A stretch of DNA of 64,000 bases from Mycobacterium sp. Its GTDB lineage: Bacteria; Actinomycetota; Actinomycetes; Mycobacteriales; Mycobacteriaceae. Each line of letters starts with the position of its first letter. Position 1 is the stretch's first letter. A program made the translations under genes and the position numbers. The DNA is taken from assembly GCA_020438845.1 (NCBI GenBank), contig JAGQTV010000038.1:17026-81025 (forward strand), in the 5' to 3' direction. Shown here one piece after another: positions 1 to 8,358 of the stretch. The notes under the pieces are model-generated. The model did no database searches. It had not been told where the DNA came from and saw nothing but the letters and a program-made list of their open reading frames with translations.

Positions 1-59
1 AATCGACGGGCGGTATTTCGCTCGCCGCGTCCGAACCCGTGCTGCCCATCGGAGACGCT

Positions 60-941
60 TTGACTGAGCAAGATTCCGCCCAGCCTGATTCCGCCCAGCC
101 TGATCCTGCCCAGCCCCTACCGGTCCGCCCGGCGGCCACCGTAATGCTGGTCCGCGACACCGATCGCCTGTCTCCCACCGGGCTCGAGGTGTTCTTGATG
201 CGCCGTCACGGAGGCATGCAGTTCGCCGCGGGCATGACCGTGTTCCCGGGCGGCGGTGTCGATGACCGCGACCGCGGTGCCGACCTGGTTCCGAACCGGT
301 CCTGGTTCGGACCCGAACCGGCTTGGTGGGCGCAGCGGTTCGGGGTGGACGTCAACCTGGCCGAGGCGCTGGTGTGCGCGGCCGCACGGGAGACATTCGA
401 GGAGTCAGGCGTGCTGTTCGCCGGGCCCGCCGACGACCCGGACGGCATCGTCGCCGACGCCTCGGTGTACCACCAGGCGCGCGCGGCGCTGGAAGACCGC
501 AGCCTGTCATTCGGCGAATTCCTGCGCAGTGAGAGCCTCGTCCTGCGTGCCGATCTGTTGCGCCCGTGGTCGAACTGGGTGACCCCGAAGGAGGAGCGCA
601 CCCGCCGCTATGACACCTACTTCTTCGTGGGTGCGCTGCCGGCGGGACAGCGGGCGGACGGGCAGAACACCGAATCCGACCAGGCAGGTTGGGCCAGCCC
701 GTCGACAGCCATTGAGGACTTCGCGGAGGGCCGCGCTCTGCTGCTGCCGCCGACCTGGAGCCAGCTGGATTCGCTGAGCGGGCGAACGGTTCCGGAGGTG
801 CTCGCCCTTGAGCGCCGGATCGACAAGGTGCAGCCGAAGATGACGGTGCTGAAAGACAATTGGGAAATCGAGTTCTTCGACAGCGACCGCTACAACGAAG
901 CGCGCCATCGCGCCGCACTGCGGATGCGGGGGAGGGACTGA
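60..941 (+). CDS. NUDIX hydrolase (Rv3040c-like)
   Basis: Predicted NUDIX-fold hydrolase of about 293 residues; the substrate is unknown, but the mycobacterial family sits beside acyl-CoA genes. The protein contains FLMRRHGGMQFAAGMTVFPGG early and AARETFEESGVLF, which fits the REx2EExG core of the Nudix box. I chose the TTG at 60 because a TGA in another frame overlaps it (TTGA, 60-63), the usual coupling in this genome. A GTG at 39 is in frame and would add seven residues. Residues 5-20 come from a 15-bp tandem repeat and lie outside the fold. The next gene starts three bases after the stop, so the two are probably cotranscribed. Confidence 0.85.
   Translation: MTEQDSAQPDSAQPDPAQPLPVRPAATVMLVRDTDRLSPTGLEVFLMRRHGGMQFAAGMTVFPGGGVDDRDRGADLVPNRSWFGPEPAWWAQRFGVDVNLAEALVCAAARETFEESGVLFAGPADDPDGIVADASVYHQARAALEDRSLSFGEFLRSESLVLRADLLRPWSNWVTPKEERTRRYDTYFFVGALPAGQRADGQNTESDQAGWASPSTAIEDFAEGRALLLPPTWSQLDSLSGRTVPEVLALERRIDKVQPKMTVLKDNWEIEFFDSDRYNEARHRAALRMRGRD
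72..116 (+). repeat. 15-bp tandem repeat x3 in nudix N-terminus
   Basis: The unit gattccgcccagcct occurs at 72-86 and 87-101, with a diverged third copy at 102-116. It encodes DSAQP/DPAQP units in frame, so copy-number change would not break the reading frame. Confidence 0.85.
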
Positions 942-944
942 GCG

Positions 945-1658
945 GTGCCCGAATTTGTCGGTATCTACGTCGGTGACCAGCAGCCCCGGCTCGCGACGCT
1001 GTTGCTTGGCCGCGAGCCGACCAACGCCCTGACTCGGCAGGTTTATCGGGAACTGGCAGAGGCAGCCACCGAGGTTTCCCGGCGCGCTGACATCGCCGCG
1101 GTCATTCTCTTCGGCGGGCACGAGATCTTCTCCGCCGGAGATGACATGACCGAACTGCGCACTCTGGACCGCGCCGAGGCTCAGGCCGCCGATCGAGTGC
1201 GCCGGGGGGCGCTGGACGCTGTCGCCGCGATCGCCAAGCCGACCGTCGCAGCGGTCACCGGTTACGCGCTGGGTGCCGGACTGAGCCTGGCATTGGCCGC
1301 GGACTGGCGGGTGTGCGGTGACAATGCCAAATTCGGTGCCACCGAGATCCTCGCCGGGTTGGTGCCGGGCGGCGGTGGCTGCGACCGGCTGGTTCGCGCG
1401 GTCGGAGCCGCTCGGGCCAAGGAGTTGGCGTTCAGCGGGCGATTCGTCGGACCCGAAGAAGCGCTGTCCCTGGGATTAGCCGATGAACTGGTCGCACCCG
1501 ACCATGTCTACGACGTCGCGGTGAAATGGGCGACCCGTTTCGTTGACTCACCGGCGGCGGCGCTGGCCGGGGCCAAGGCGCTGATCGACGCCAACCTGGA
1601 CGTGGTGGCGCAGGAACGATGCTACGGCGAGGTGTTCGTCGCCGGAGCGCCAGGTTAG
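945..1658 (+). CDS. echA17: enoyl-CoA hydratase/isomerase family protein
   Basis: Crotonase-fold protein of 237 residues, syntenic with echA17 of M. tuberculosis. It is expected to hydrate or isomerise enoyl-CoA thioesters in the cytoplasm. The oxyanion-hole segments are visible: [10 protein letters not shown] near residue 66 and the glycine-rich stretch [17 protein letters not shown] in the middle. The [14 protein letters not shown] segment carries the usual position of one catalytic glutamate. The GTG start follows the nudix stop by three bases, so the two genes form one transcript. The protein is shorter than most crotonases (about 260), mainly at the C-terminus. Confidence 0.88.
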   Translation: MPEFVGIYVGDQQPRLATLLLGREPTNALTRQVYRELAEAATEVSRRADIAAVILFGGHEIFSAGDDMTELRTLDRAEAQAADRVRRGALDAVAAIAKPTVAAVTGYALGAGLSLALAADWRVCGDNAKFGATEILAGLVPGGGGCDRLVRAVGAARAKELAFSGRFVGPEEALSLGLADELVAPDHVYDVAVKWATRFVDSPAAALAGAKALIDANLDVVAQERCYGEVFVAGAPG

Positions 1659-1668
1659 GCTGCCCTAC

Positions 1669-2757
1669 ATGACGGATACCCATTCCGATGTAGCCGAAGT
1701 CGACCTGACCGACCCGGCTCCGGTGTCTGATGTCGCCGGCGACCCGGCTCCGGTGTCTGATGTCGCCGGCGACCCGGCTCCGGTGTCTGATGTCGCCGGC
1801 GACCCGGCTCCGAACCCGCACGCCACGGCCGAACAGGTCGAGGCGGCCCTGAAGGACTCGAAGCTGGCCCAGATCCTCTATCACGACTGGGAAGCCGAGA
1901 CCTACGACGACAAGTGGTCGATCTCCTACGACAAACGCTGCGTCGACTACGCCCGCGACCTGTTCGACGCCACCGTGCCCGCCGAGGACCTGCGCAAGCT
2001 GCCCTATGAGCGGGCTCTGGAACTGGGCTGCGGCAGCGGCTTCTTCCTGCTCAACCTGATCCAGGCAGGCGTCGCCCGTCGCGGCTCGGTCACCGACCTC
2101 TCACCGGGCATGGTTAATGTTGCTGTCCGTAACGGCGAGTCGCTGGGCTTGGACGTCGACGGCCGGGTCGCCGACGCCGAGGGCATCCCCTACGACGACG
2201 ACACCTTCGACCTGGTTGTCGGCCACGCGGTGCTGCACCATATCCCCGACGTCGAGAAGTCGCTGACCGAGGTGATCCGGGTGCTCAAGCCCGGTGGCCG
2301 GTTCATCTTCGCCGGCGAACCCACGACGGTCGGCAACGGTTACGCCCGGAACCTGTCGACGCTGACCTGGAAGGTGGCCACCAACGCCACCCGCCTGCCC
2401 GGTCTGGGGGGCTGGCGCCGGCCACAGGCCGAGCTCGACGAGTCGTCGCGGGCCGCCGCCCTGGAAGCTGTCGTCGACTTGCACACCTTCGCCCCCGCTG
2501 AGCTGGAAAAGATGGCCCGCAACGCAGGAGCTGTCGAAGTATCCACTGAGACAACCGAATTCACCGCTGCAATGCTGGGCTGGCCGCTTCGCACCATCGA
2601 GGCGATGGTGCCCCCGGGCAAGCTCGGATTCGGGTGGGCGAAGTTTGGATTCACCAGTTGGATGACGCTGAGTTGGATCGACGACAACCTGTGGCGCAAA
2701 GTGGTCCCGAAGTCCTGGTACTACAACGTCATGATCACCGGGGTCAAACCGTCCTGA
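1669..2757 (+). CDS. class I SAM-dependent methyltransferase (Rv3038c-like)
   Basis: Methyltransferase of 362 residues. Motif I is LELGCGSGFF, followed by VTDLSPGMV and HAVLHHIPDVEKSL, typical of Methyltransf_11-type enzymes acting on small molecules or lipids. The first 45 residues are a low-complexity tail made of three copies of DPAPVSDVAG encoded by a 30-bp tandem repeat, and are probably disordered. The gene starts ten bases after echA17 and its TGA overlaps the reading frame of the next gene. The acceptor substrate is not evident; synteny with the methylglucose polysaccharide region allows, but does not show, a role there. Confidence 0.85.
   Translation: MTDTHSDVAEVDLTDPAPVSDVAGDPAPVSDVAGDPAPVSDVAGDPAPNPHATAEQVEAALKDSKLAQILYHDWEAETYDDKWSISYDKRCVDYARDLFDATVPAEDLRKLPYERALELGCGSGFFLLNLIQAGVARRGSVTDLSPGMVNVAVRNGESLGLDVDGRVADAEGIPYDDDTFDLVVGHAVLHHIPDVEKSLTEVIRVLKPGGRFIFAGEPTTVGNGYARNLSTLTWKVATNATRLPGLGGWRRPQAELDESSRAAALEAVVDLHTFAPAELEKMARNAGAVEVSTETTEFTAAMLGWPLRTIEAMVPPGKLGFGWAKFGFTSWMTLSWIDDNLWRKVVPKSWYYNVMITGVKPS
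1711..1811 (+). repeat. 30-bp tandem repeat x3.4 in methyltransferase
   Basis: Three identical 30-bp units start at 1711, 1741 and 1771 (gacccggctccggtgtctga plus tgtcgccggc). A partial fourth unit (gacccggctcc) begins at 1801. They encode DPAPVSDVAG in frame. Perfect identity at the DNA level implies recent expansion. Confidence 0.95.
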
Positions 2758-3920
2758 GATTCACAACTGCCGACGTTGCCTACCTGACCAGCGACGCCGG
2801 TTGGGCCGCGCTGGCCGAGGTGGGCCGCTTCGATCTGGGCGAGGCCACCCGGATCAGCGACATCGGCGCAATCCGGGACCGCTACGGTGACCGTGCCGGT
2901 GTGCTGATCGAGACCACGTTGCTGCGCCGCAAGGCCGTCGCCAAATTCGACGGCGTCGACGTGACGGCTTGGCTATTCACTGAAGAAGCGCTACAGCAGG
3001 CCACCGCCGCTCCAGTCGCGCGCCATCGCGCCCAGCGGTTGACCGGTCTCGTGGTCCACGATGCCACCTGTTCGGTCGGCACCGAACTGGTGGCGCTACG
3101 GGACAAAGCCGACTACCTTCTGGGTTCCGACGTCGACGAGACCCGGCTGGCGATGGCCGCGCACAACGTGCCCGGCGTCCCGTTGTGCCGGGCCGACGCA
3201 CTGCACTCGGTCAGCCGCGACGCCGTCGTACTGCTCGACCCGGCCCGCCGTTCAGCGGGGAGGCGACGTTTCGACCCTCGCGCCTATGCGCCGCCGTTGG
3301 ACGAGTTGATCCAGGCGTACCGAGGCCGCGCCGTGGTGGTGAAGTGCGCTCCAGGAATCGACTTCGATGCGGTGCGGGGGCTGGGTTTCGATGGTGAGAT
3401 CGAGGTGACCTCACTGGGCGGCTCGGTCCGCGAGGCTTGCCTGTGGTCGGCTGGGCTCACTTCCGGCGTGCGGCGCCGCGCGACCGTCCTCGACCGTGCC
3501 GAGGTGCTCACCGACACCGATCCCGACGAGTGTGCGGTGGGGGCTCCGGGTCGCTGGATCGTCGACCCTGACGGCGCGGTGGTGCGGGCGGGGCTGGTCC
3601 GCCAGTACGCCACCCGCCACGGCCTGTGGCAAATAGATCCTGACATCGCCTATCTGACTGGCGACCGGGTGCCCGACGGGGTTCGCGGTTTCGAGATTCT
3701 CGACCGGATTCCGTTACGGGAAAAGACTCTGCGCCAGGCGCTTTCAGCGCGCGACTGTGGTGCGCTGGAGGTATTGGTGCGAGGAGTCGACGTCGACCCC
3801 GACGTCTTGCGCCGCCGATTGCGCCCGGTGGGTGGTAAACCGCTGACACTGGTGCTCACGCGCATCGGTTCGGGTTCCGCTGCGCGAGCGGTCGCCTTCA
3901 TATGCCGGGCCGATAGGTAG
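2691..3920 (+). CDS. THUMP-like SAM methyltransferase (Rv3037c-like)
   Basis: Class I methyltransferase-like protein, matching Rv3037c by position. Visible elements are VVHDATCSVGTELVAL (motif I position), LGSDVDETRL (acidic loop) and VVLLDPARRSAGRRRFDP (motif IV-like DPAR). The C-terminal third resembles the THUMP-like module of this family. The start is uncertain. Homology appears to begin at LRFTTADVAYLTSDAGWAAL, whose Leu is CTG at 2754 overlapping the upstream TGA (CTGA). The nearest conventional in-frame start is GTG 2691, used here, and GTG 2634 is also open. An RNA-modifying or polysaccharide-methylating role is possible; neither is proven by the sequence. Confidence 0.8.
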   Translation: MAQSGPEVLVLQRHDHRGQTVLRFTTADVAYLTSDAGWAALAEVGRFDLGEATRISDIGAIRDRYGDRAGVLIETTLLRRKAVAKFDGVDVTAWLFTEEALQQATAAPVARHRAQRLTGLVVHDATCSVGTELVALRDKADYLLGSDVDETRLAMAAHNVPGVPLCRADALHSVSRDAVVLLDPARRSAGRRRFDPRAYAPPLDELIQAYRGRAVVVKCAPGIDFDAVRGLGFDGEIEVTSLGGSVREACLWSAGLTSGVRRRATVLDRAEVLTDTDPDECAVGAPGRWIVDPDGAVVRAGLVRQYATRHGLWQIDPDIAYLTGDRVPDGVRGFEILDRIPLREKTLRQALSARDCGALEVLVRGVDVDPDVLRRRLRPVGGKPLTLVLTRIGSGSAARAVAFICRADR

Positions 3921-3930
3921 TCTCGGAACC

Positions 3931-4608
3931 ATGCGACGTTCCCTGCGACCCCTTTCCGTGGCCGTACTGTTGGCGGCCTGCGCGCTGCCGGCAGCGCCGG
4001 CCTGGGCCTTGCCCGGCGATTGCGCATTTCTCGGGGGGGCGGTCCGCTCCGACGGCGTCTGTCATGTGCAAACCAGCACGCCTGCCTACACCATGAATCT
4101 CGATGTTCCTCTGGACTATCCCGACGAACAGGCCGTCGTCGACTATCTCGTAGCGACGCGGGACGGTTTCATCAACGTCGCGCAGAACCCGGACGCGCGC
4201 AACCTGCCATACGAAATGGACGTCACCGCAGAGTCGTTCAGTTCGCAACAGACTCGCAGCCTCGTGCTCACCCTGTTCCAGAACGTCGGTAGCGCGCATC
4301 CGACGACGTGGTACAAGGCCTTCACCTACGACCTCGAACGTGGCCGACCGGTCACGTTCGACACCCTGTTCGCGCCAGATGCGAATCCCTTGGGGGCGAT
4401 CTTCCCGATCGTGGCCCGCGACCTGGGTGGCCAGACAGGTCTCCCCGTTTTTCCCGGCGAAGGACTGGACCCCGGGCATTATCAGAATTTCGCCATCACC
4501 GACGATGCGGTCATCTTCTTTTTCGGCCGTGCCGAAATGCTGCCGTCCTACGCCGGGGCCACCTCGGTCTCAGTGCCGCGCAATGCTATTCCGCCCTTAC
4601 AGCTATAA
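3931..4608 (+). CDS. secreted DUF3298/RsiV-like protein (Rv3036c-like)
   Basis: Exported protein of 225 residues. The N-terminus MRRSLRPLSVAVLLAACALP followed by AAPAWA is a classical Sec signal peptide with cleavage after AWA near residue 26. The mature part resembles the DUF3298/RsiV-type extracellular fold seen in the TB22.2/Rv3036c family, with segments such as TWYKAFTYDLERGRPVTFDTLF and the C-terminal AITDDAVIFFF. No catalytic motif is recognised. It follows the methyltransferase by ten bases and is probably last in that transcript, as a 259-bp gap follows. Confidence 0.8.
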   Translation: MRRSLRPLSVAVLLAACALPAAPAWALPGDCAFLGGAVRSDGVCHVQTSTPAYTMNLDVPLDYPDEQAVVDYLVATRDGFINVAQNPDARNLPYEMDVTAESFSSQQTRSLVLTLFQNVGSAHPTTWYKAFTYDLERGRPVTFDTLFAPDANPLGAIFPIVARDLGGQTGLPVFPGEGLDPGHYQNFAITDDAVIFFFGRAEMLPSYAGATSVSVPRNAIPPLQL

Positions 4609-4867
4609 GGGGCGATCTGCACTCTTGACGTGAGCGGCGGATCCCCAATTCGTTAGGCGCGAATTAACCTGTTATTCAACCGGAGTCCGCGACGCCGGTG
4701 GCATGATCGGCTCCCGAGACGGCCGTTTATCGCCTACAGTACGAACCGGAACGGCCTCAATCCCTTTTGCAGAAGGACGCTGAGCCCCCCTTCCGCGCTG
4801 AAACCGATCCGGCTGAGCACCACCCCACTGACTTTTCAGGTCGAAGTAGTTAAGGAGGGCGCTGACG
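4609..4867 (+). promoter_or_regulatory. 259-bp mgtE leader/promoter region
   Basis: Non-coding gap before the MgtE gene. It contains a possible 26-codon upstream ORF from ATG 4703 to TGA 4783 and the strong ribosome-binding site aaggagg at 4852-4858 for the ATG at 4868. The stretch 4651-4705 (cgttaggcgcg ... gacgccggtgg) has scattered similarity to M-box Mg2+ riboswitch elements. The hallmark conserved blocks in correct order are not present, so no riboswitch is claimed. Confidence 0.4.
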
Positions 4868-6253
4868 ATGAACCGATCCAGTGCGGAGCTCGGCGTACTT
4901 GGCGTTCTGACCATTCGGGCGGCCGAACTCGACTCACCCGAAGCGATCGCGGAGTGGCTGCGGGCGGCGGGCACCGCCGAACGCAGCCGTCAGGTGTCTG
5001 CGATGTCGAAAGACAAGCTGGCTCATTTCGTGTCGCTGCTCGATTCCGGCACCGGCCCGGAATTGCTGGGCTCCGTGGACCCCGATCTGGCGGCTCGCAT
5101 GGTTCAGTCGGCGGGTGTCGGCCAGTCGGCCTGGTGGTTGGAAGCCCTCGATCCCGACCAGGGCGCGGAAGTCCTTCGCAGGGTGGATAATTCGATCCGC
5201 GAATCGTTGCTGGCCCAGATCGCCCCGGAGCGGGCGCAAGCGCTCGGCGAGCTTTTGCGGTGTCCGCCGAGATCAGTAGCCGCGCATATCCTGCCGGATG
5301 TTTTCGTGGTCACAGAAACGCTGACCGCAGCCGAGGCCGAGTCCACCGTCCGCTCCCAGTGCGCGCAGGTGCGGGCCAGGGCCCGCGCCGATGCGTACAT
5401 CTACGTCACTGATGCCGCCGAGCGGTTGACCGGATTGTTGGAATTCCAGGACCTGGTGCTGGCCGAGCCAAATCAGACTGTCTCCGAACTGATGAGCGGC
5501 GACCCAGTCTGGGTTGGCCCGCTGGTCGACGCCGAGCAGGCGGCCAAAGTGCTGCTGGACCATGAACTTACCGCGCTGCCCGTCCTCGATGACGAGCGCA
5601 GGCTCCTCGGCGTTCTGACAGCCGACATCGCCGCCGACATCATCCGCAGGGAGGCGACTGCGGACGCTCAACGCCAAGGCGGCTCCGCGCCGCTGGAAGT
5701 CCCGTATCTTCAAGCCTCGCCGGCGCGGCTGTGGCGTAAGCGCATCGTCTGGCTCCTCGTGCTCTTCGTCGCCGAGGCCTACACCGGAACGGTGCTCCGA
5801 GCGTTCGAAGACGAGATGCAGACCGTCATCGCGCTGGCGTTCTTCATCCCCCTGCTGATCGGGACCGGCGGTAATACGGGTACCCAGATCACTACGACTC
5901 TGGTACGCGCTCTGGCCACCGGGCATGCGCGGCTGCGTGACCTGCCGAAGATCCTGTCTAAGGAACTGACAACGGGGTTGCTCGTCGCTGCCACGATGGC
6001 GGCGGCCGCCCTTGTGCGGGCATGGACGCTCGGAGTCGGGGCCGAGGTGACCGTCACCGTATGTCTGACGGTTGCCGCGATCGTCATGTGGTCCTCACTG
6101 GTGGCGGCGGTTCTGCCGCCGCTGCTGAAAAAGCTGAGACTGGATCCCGCAGTCGTCTCGGCGCCCATGATCTCCACGATCGTCGACGGCACCGGACTTA
6201 TCATCTATTTCGTGATCGCCCACCTGACACTGCCGCAGCTGGCAGGCCTCTAG
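4868..6253 (+). CDS. mgtE: MgtE-family magnesium transporter
   Basis: Mg2+ channel/transporter of 461 residues in the usual MgtE order. A helical MgtE_N domain (about 30-130) precedes two CBS domains (about 135-265) that sense cytosolic Mg2+. Five membrane helices follow from residue 290 onward. The pore signature PLLIGTGGNTGTQ and the last-helix segment DPAVVSAPMISTIVDGTG with its conserved Asp are intact. The start is fixed by aaggagg nine bases upstream. The stop lies only five bases from the stop of the convergent gene. It is absent from this position in M. tuberculosis as I remember it, so it is an insertion relative to that genome. Confidence 0.92.
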   Translation: MNRSSAELGVLGVLTIRAAELDSPEAIAEWLRAAGTAERSRQVSAMSKDKLAHFVSLLDSGTGPELLGSVDPDLAARMVQSAGVGQSAWWLEALDPDQGAEVLRRVDNSIRESLLAQIAPERAQALGELLRCPPRSVAAHILPDVFVVTETLTAAEAESTVRSQCAQVRARARADAYIYVTDAAERLTGLLEFQDLVLAEPNQTVSELMSGDPVWVGPLVDAEQAAKVLLDHELTALPVLDDERRLLGVLTADIAADIIRREATADAQRQGGSAPLEVPYLQASPARLWRKRIVWLLVLFVAEAYTGTVLRAFEDEMQTVIALAFFIPLLIGTGGNTGTQITTTLVRALATGHARLRDLPKILSKELTTGLLVAATMAAAALVRAWTLGVGAEVTVTVCLTVAAIVMWSSLVAAVLPPLLKKLRLDPAVVSAPMISTIVDGTGLIIYFVIAHLTLPQLAGL

Positions 6254-6258
6254 AAACC

Positions 6259-7563
6259 TCAGTCGCTCTCGGGGCGGAAGCTGTAGACCTGACCGCTGCT
6301 GGTGCCGACGACCACCCGGCGGTCGAAACCGACCGAGATGCCCACCGGAAAGCCGTCCGCCTCGGGAAGTGGGTAGCTGTTGACCGTGCGCCCGCCGTCT
6401 GCGGGGTCGAAGACCGTCAACGTCATCCGGTCCGGCCCGTCGGCGGCCACCACATAGGCGGCCCGCGAGCCAGCCTGGCTGGAGGTGGTCAACGGGGTGA
6501 CGTCGTCTCGCCGCCATTGGACCTCGGCGTGGTCGCCGGCGTCGCGGAGGGCGACCAGCCTTGCGCCCGGCCCGCCGCCCGCGACGATCAACCCCTCAGG
6601 TGCTACGGAGGGCGGTGTCTGCGGCTGGAAGTCCAGCGGCAGGGACCATTTGGGCTTTCCGTCGGCGGCGTTGAGGGCCCAGAGTTGACGGTCGCGGCCG
6701 TTGACGTAGACGGTCTGACCGTCCTCGGACAGTACCGGGCTGGCCAGTACGCCGGCGTCGATTGCAGTGCTGGTCCACTCCTGGGTCAGCAACGGTGTCT
6801 GGCCGGCGTGGTAGCGCAGCCCGGTCAGGACCGAGGCTTTCGCACCCGGTTGCCACACGTTCACCACAACGCTCTGACTTGCCGCCGAGTACGCCGGTGC
6901 GGCGGCGACCGGGCAGCCGGGCCGGGACTGTTGACAATCCGTCAGGCCGCGGGTGGCATCCGTCGGGTCGATCCCGCCCACCAAGTCCAGCGGGGTGCCG
7001 GTCACGTCCCCTCTGTGGGAATCGAATACCAGCGTCTGGCCCAGATGGGTGACGACCAGCAGCTGGCCATGATCGAGAAACCTTGCGGTGGTGGGCATTC
7101 CGATCACCGGAGTGCGCCAGCGAACCCACTGGGTGGGCGGGTAGGACAGCATGAGCCCGGGCTGGCCGATGAAGAGGTTGTCGAACCCGTCGAACAGCGG
7201 ACTGGAGAACCCTCCGCCCAGCACCATCCGGGTGCACCACCGTTGGCGGCCGTTGTTGTCGTTCTCCCAGACCATCAGGGAACAGCCGCCTGCGGTCTGC
7301 CCGTTGACCGCCAGATAGCCGTCGCCGCCGAGTGCCGCCGCCGCACCGAGTTCACCCTTGACCGAGCGGGTCCACTGCAGGGCCAGTGTCGTGGCACCGG
7401 CGGTCGGGGTGTAGCTGCGGTTGGCGGCGTCAGCGTATTGCGCTGGCCATCCCCGGGCTGCCGAAGAGTCCACCCAGGAGTCGGTGTTGCCGCAGGCCGC
7501 AGTCAAGCCTGTCAACGCAGCCACCGACATCACCGCGATCAGCCGCACCGGTGCCCTTCCCAT
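6259..7563 (-). CDS. lipoprotein with PQQ-type beta-propeller (Rv3035-like)
   Basis: Predicted lipoprotein of 434 residues. The N-terminus has a basic start, a hydrophobic core and the lipobox LTAAC at about residues 20-24, so the mature protein would be anchored to the outer face of the cytoplasmic membrane. The remainder shows repeated blade-like segments ending in Ala-Leu-Asn-Ala-type turns (LWALNAADGKPKWSLPL, GDGYLAVNGQTAGG), typical of PQQ-like/BamB-type eight-bladed propellers. No enzymatic motif is seen; a binding or scaffolding role is likely. It diverges from the acyltransferase gene at 7608 across a 44-bp gap. Confidence 0.82.
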   Translation of the reverse strand: MGRAPVRLIAVMSVAALTGLTAACGNTDSWVDSSAARGWPAQYADAANRSYTPTAGATTLALQWTRSVKGELGAAAALGGDGYLAVNGQTAGGCSLMVWENDNNGRQRWCTRMVLGGGFSSPLFDGFDNLFIGQPGLMLSYPPTQWVRWRTPVIGMPTTARFLDHGQLLVVTHLGQTLVFDSHRGDVTGTPLDLVGGIDPTDATRGLTDCQQSRPGCPVAAAPAYSAASQSVVVNVWQPGAKASVLTGLRYHAGQTPLLTQEWTSTAIDAGVLASPVLSEDGQTVYVNGRDRQLWALNAADGKPKWSLPLDFQPQTPPSVAPEGLIVAGGGPGARLVALRDAGDHAEVQWRRDDVTPLTTSSQAGSRAAYVVAADGPDRMTLTVFDPADGGRTVNSYPLPEADGFPVGISVGFDRRVVVGTSSGQVYSFRPESD

Positions 7564-7607
7564 CCAGGCGAGACTAGCGGTTAGGCAGGTGGTTACGCTG
7601 GTGCGCC

Positions 7608-8345
7608 ATGACGACCATGTGGGGCGCGCCGATACACAAGCGCTGGCGCGGGTCGCGGCTGCGCGATCCTCGCCAGGCTCGCTTCCTCACCAAAGCCTCG
7701 CTGAAGTGGGTCATCGCCAACCGTGCATACACGCCGTGGTACCTGGTCCGGTACTGGCGGCTGCTCAAGTTCAAGCTGGCCAACCCGCACGTCATCACCC
7801 GCGGAATGGTGTTCCTCGGCAAGGGAGTCGAGATCCACGCCACACCGGAACTGGCGCAATTGGAGATCGGCCGCTGGGTGCACATCGGGGACAAGAACAC
7901 CATCAGGGCGCACGAAGGCTCGCTGCGGCTGGGTGACAAGGTGGTTTTCGGCCGGGACAACGTCATCAACTGCTACCTCGACATCGAGTTCGGTGAGTCG
8001 GCGCTGATGGCCGATTGGTGCTACGTGTGCGACTTCGACCACAAGATGGACAACATCGAGATGGCGATCAAGGACCAGGGCATCGTCAAGACCCCGGTGC
8101 GGATCGGCCCCGACACCTGGATCGCCACCAAGGTCACCATTCTGCGCGGCACCACGATTGGCCGCGGTTGCGTGCTTGGCGCGCACGCCGTCGTCAAGGG
8201 CGATATCCCGGACTTCTCCATCGCAGTCGGATCGCCGGCCAAGGTGGTCAAGAACCGCAAGCTGGCCTGGGAGACCTCGGCGGCGCAACGGGCCGAGTTG
8301 GCCGCCAACCTGGCCGACATCGAGCGCAAAAAGGCCTCTCGTTAG
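7608..8345 (+). CDS. left-handed beta-helix acyltransferase (Rv3034c-like)
   Basis: Hexapeptide-repeat (LbH) O-acyltransferase of 245 residues. The repeats run from about residue 75 (GRWVHIGDKNTIRAHEGSL, RLGDKVVFGRDNVIN) to 220 (GRGCVLGAHAVVKGDIPDF). The segment CDFDHKMDNIE carries the histidine expected for acyl transfer from CoA or ACP, and the SIAVGSPAKVVKNR end is typical of maltose/galactoside acetyltransferase relatives. Its position beside the MGLP genes suggests acylation of methylglucose lipopolysaccharide; that is inference from synteny. It is divergent from the propeller lipoprotein and convergent with the next gene. Confidence 0.85.
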   Translation: MTTMWGAPIHKRWRGSRLRDPRQARFLTKASLKWVIANRAYTPWYLVRYWRLLKFKLANPHVITRGMVFLGKGVEIHATPELAQLEIGRWVHIGDKNTIRAHEGSLRLGDKVVFGRDNVINCYLDIEFGESALMADWCYVCDFDHKMDNIEMAIKDQGIVKTPVRIGPDTWIATKVTILRGTTIGRGCVLGAHAVVKGDIPDFSIAVGSPAKVVKNRKLAWETSAAQRAELAANLADIERKKASR

Positions 8346-8358
8346 GCCTGCTGCATCC

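Noticed and set aside
1-63. Possible 3' end of an upstream gene ending with TGA at 61-63
   Set aside because: Only 20 codons are visible and no family could be recognised, so it is not listed as a gene; the overlap was used only to support the TTG start at 60.
4640-4720. M-box Mg2+ riboswitch upstream of mgtE
   Set aside because: Isolated similarities only; the conserved blocks are not present in order, so it is left as a question in the findings.
6022-7584. Long plus-strand open frame of 520 codons opposite the propeller lipoprotein
   Set aside because: Arg/Gly/Val-rich composition of a shadow frame; the minus-strand gene has a lipobox and blade motifs.
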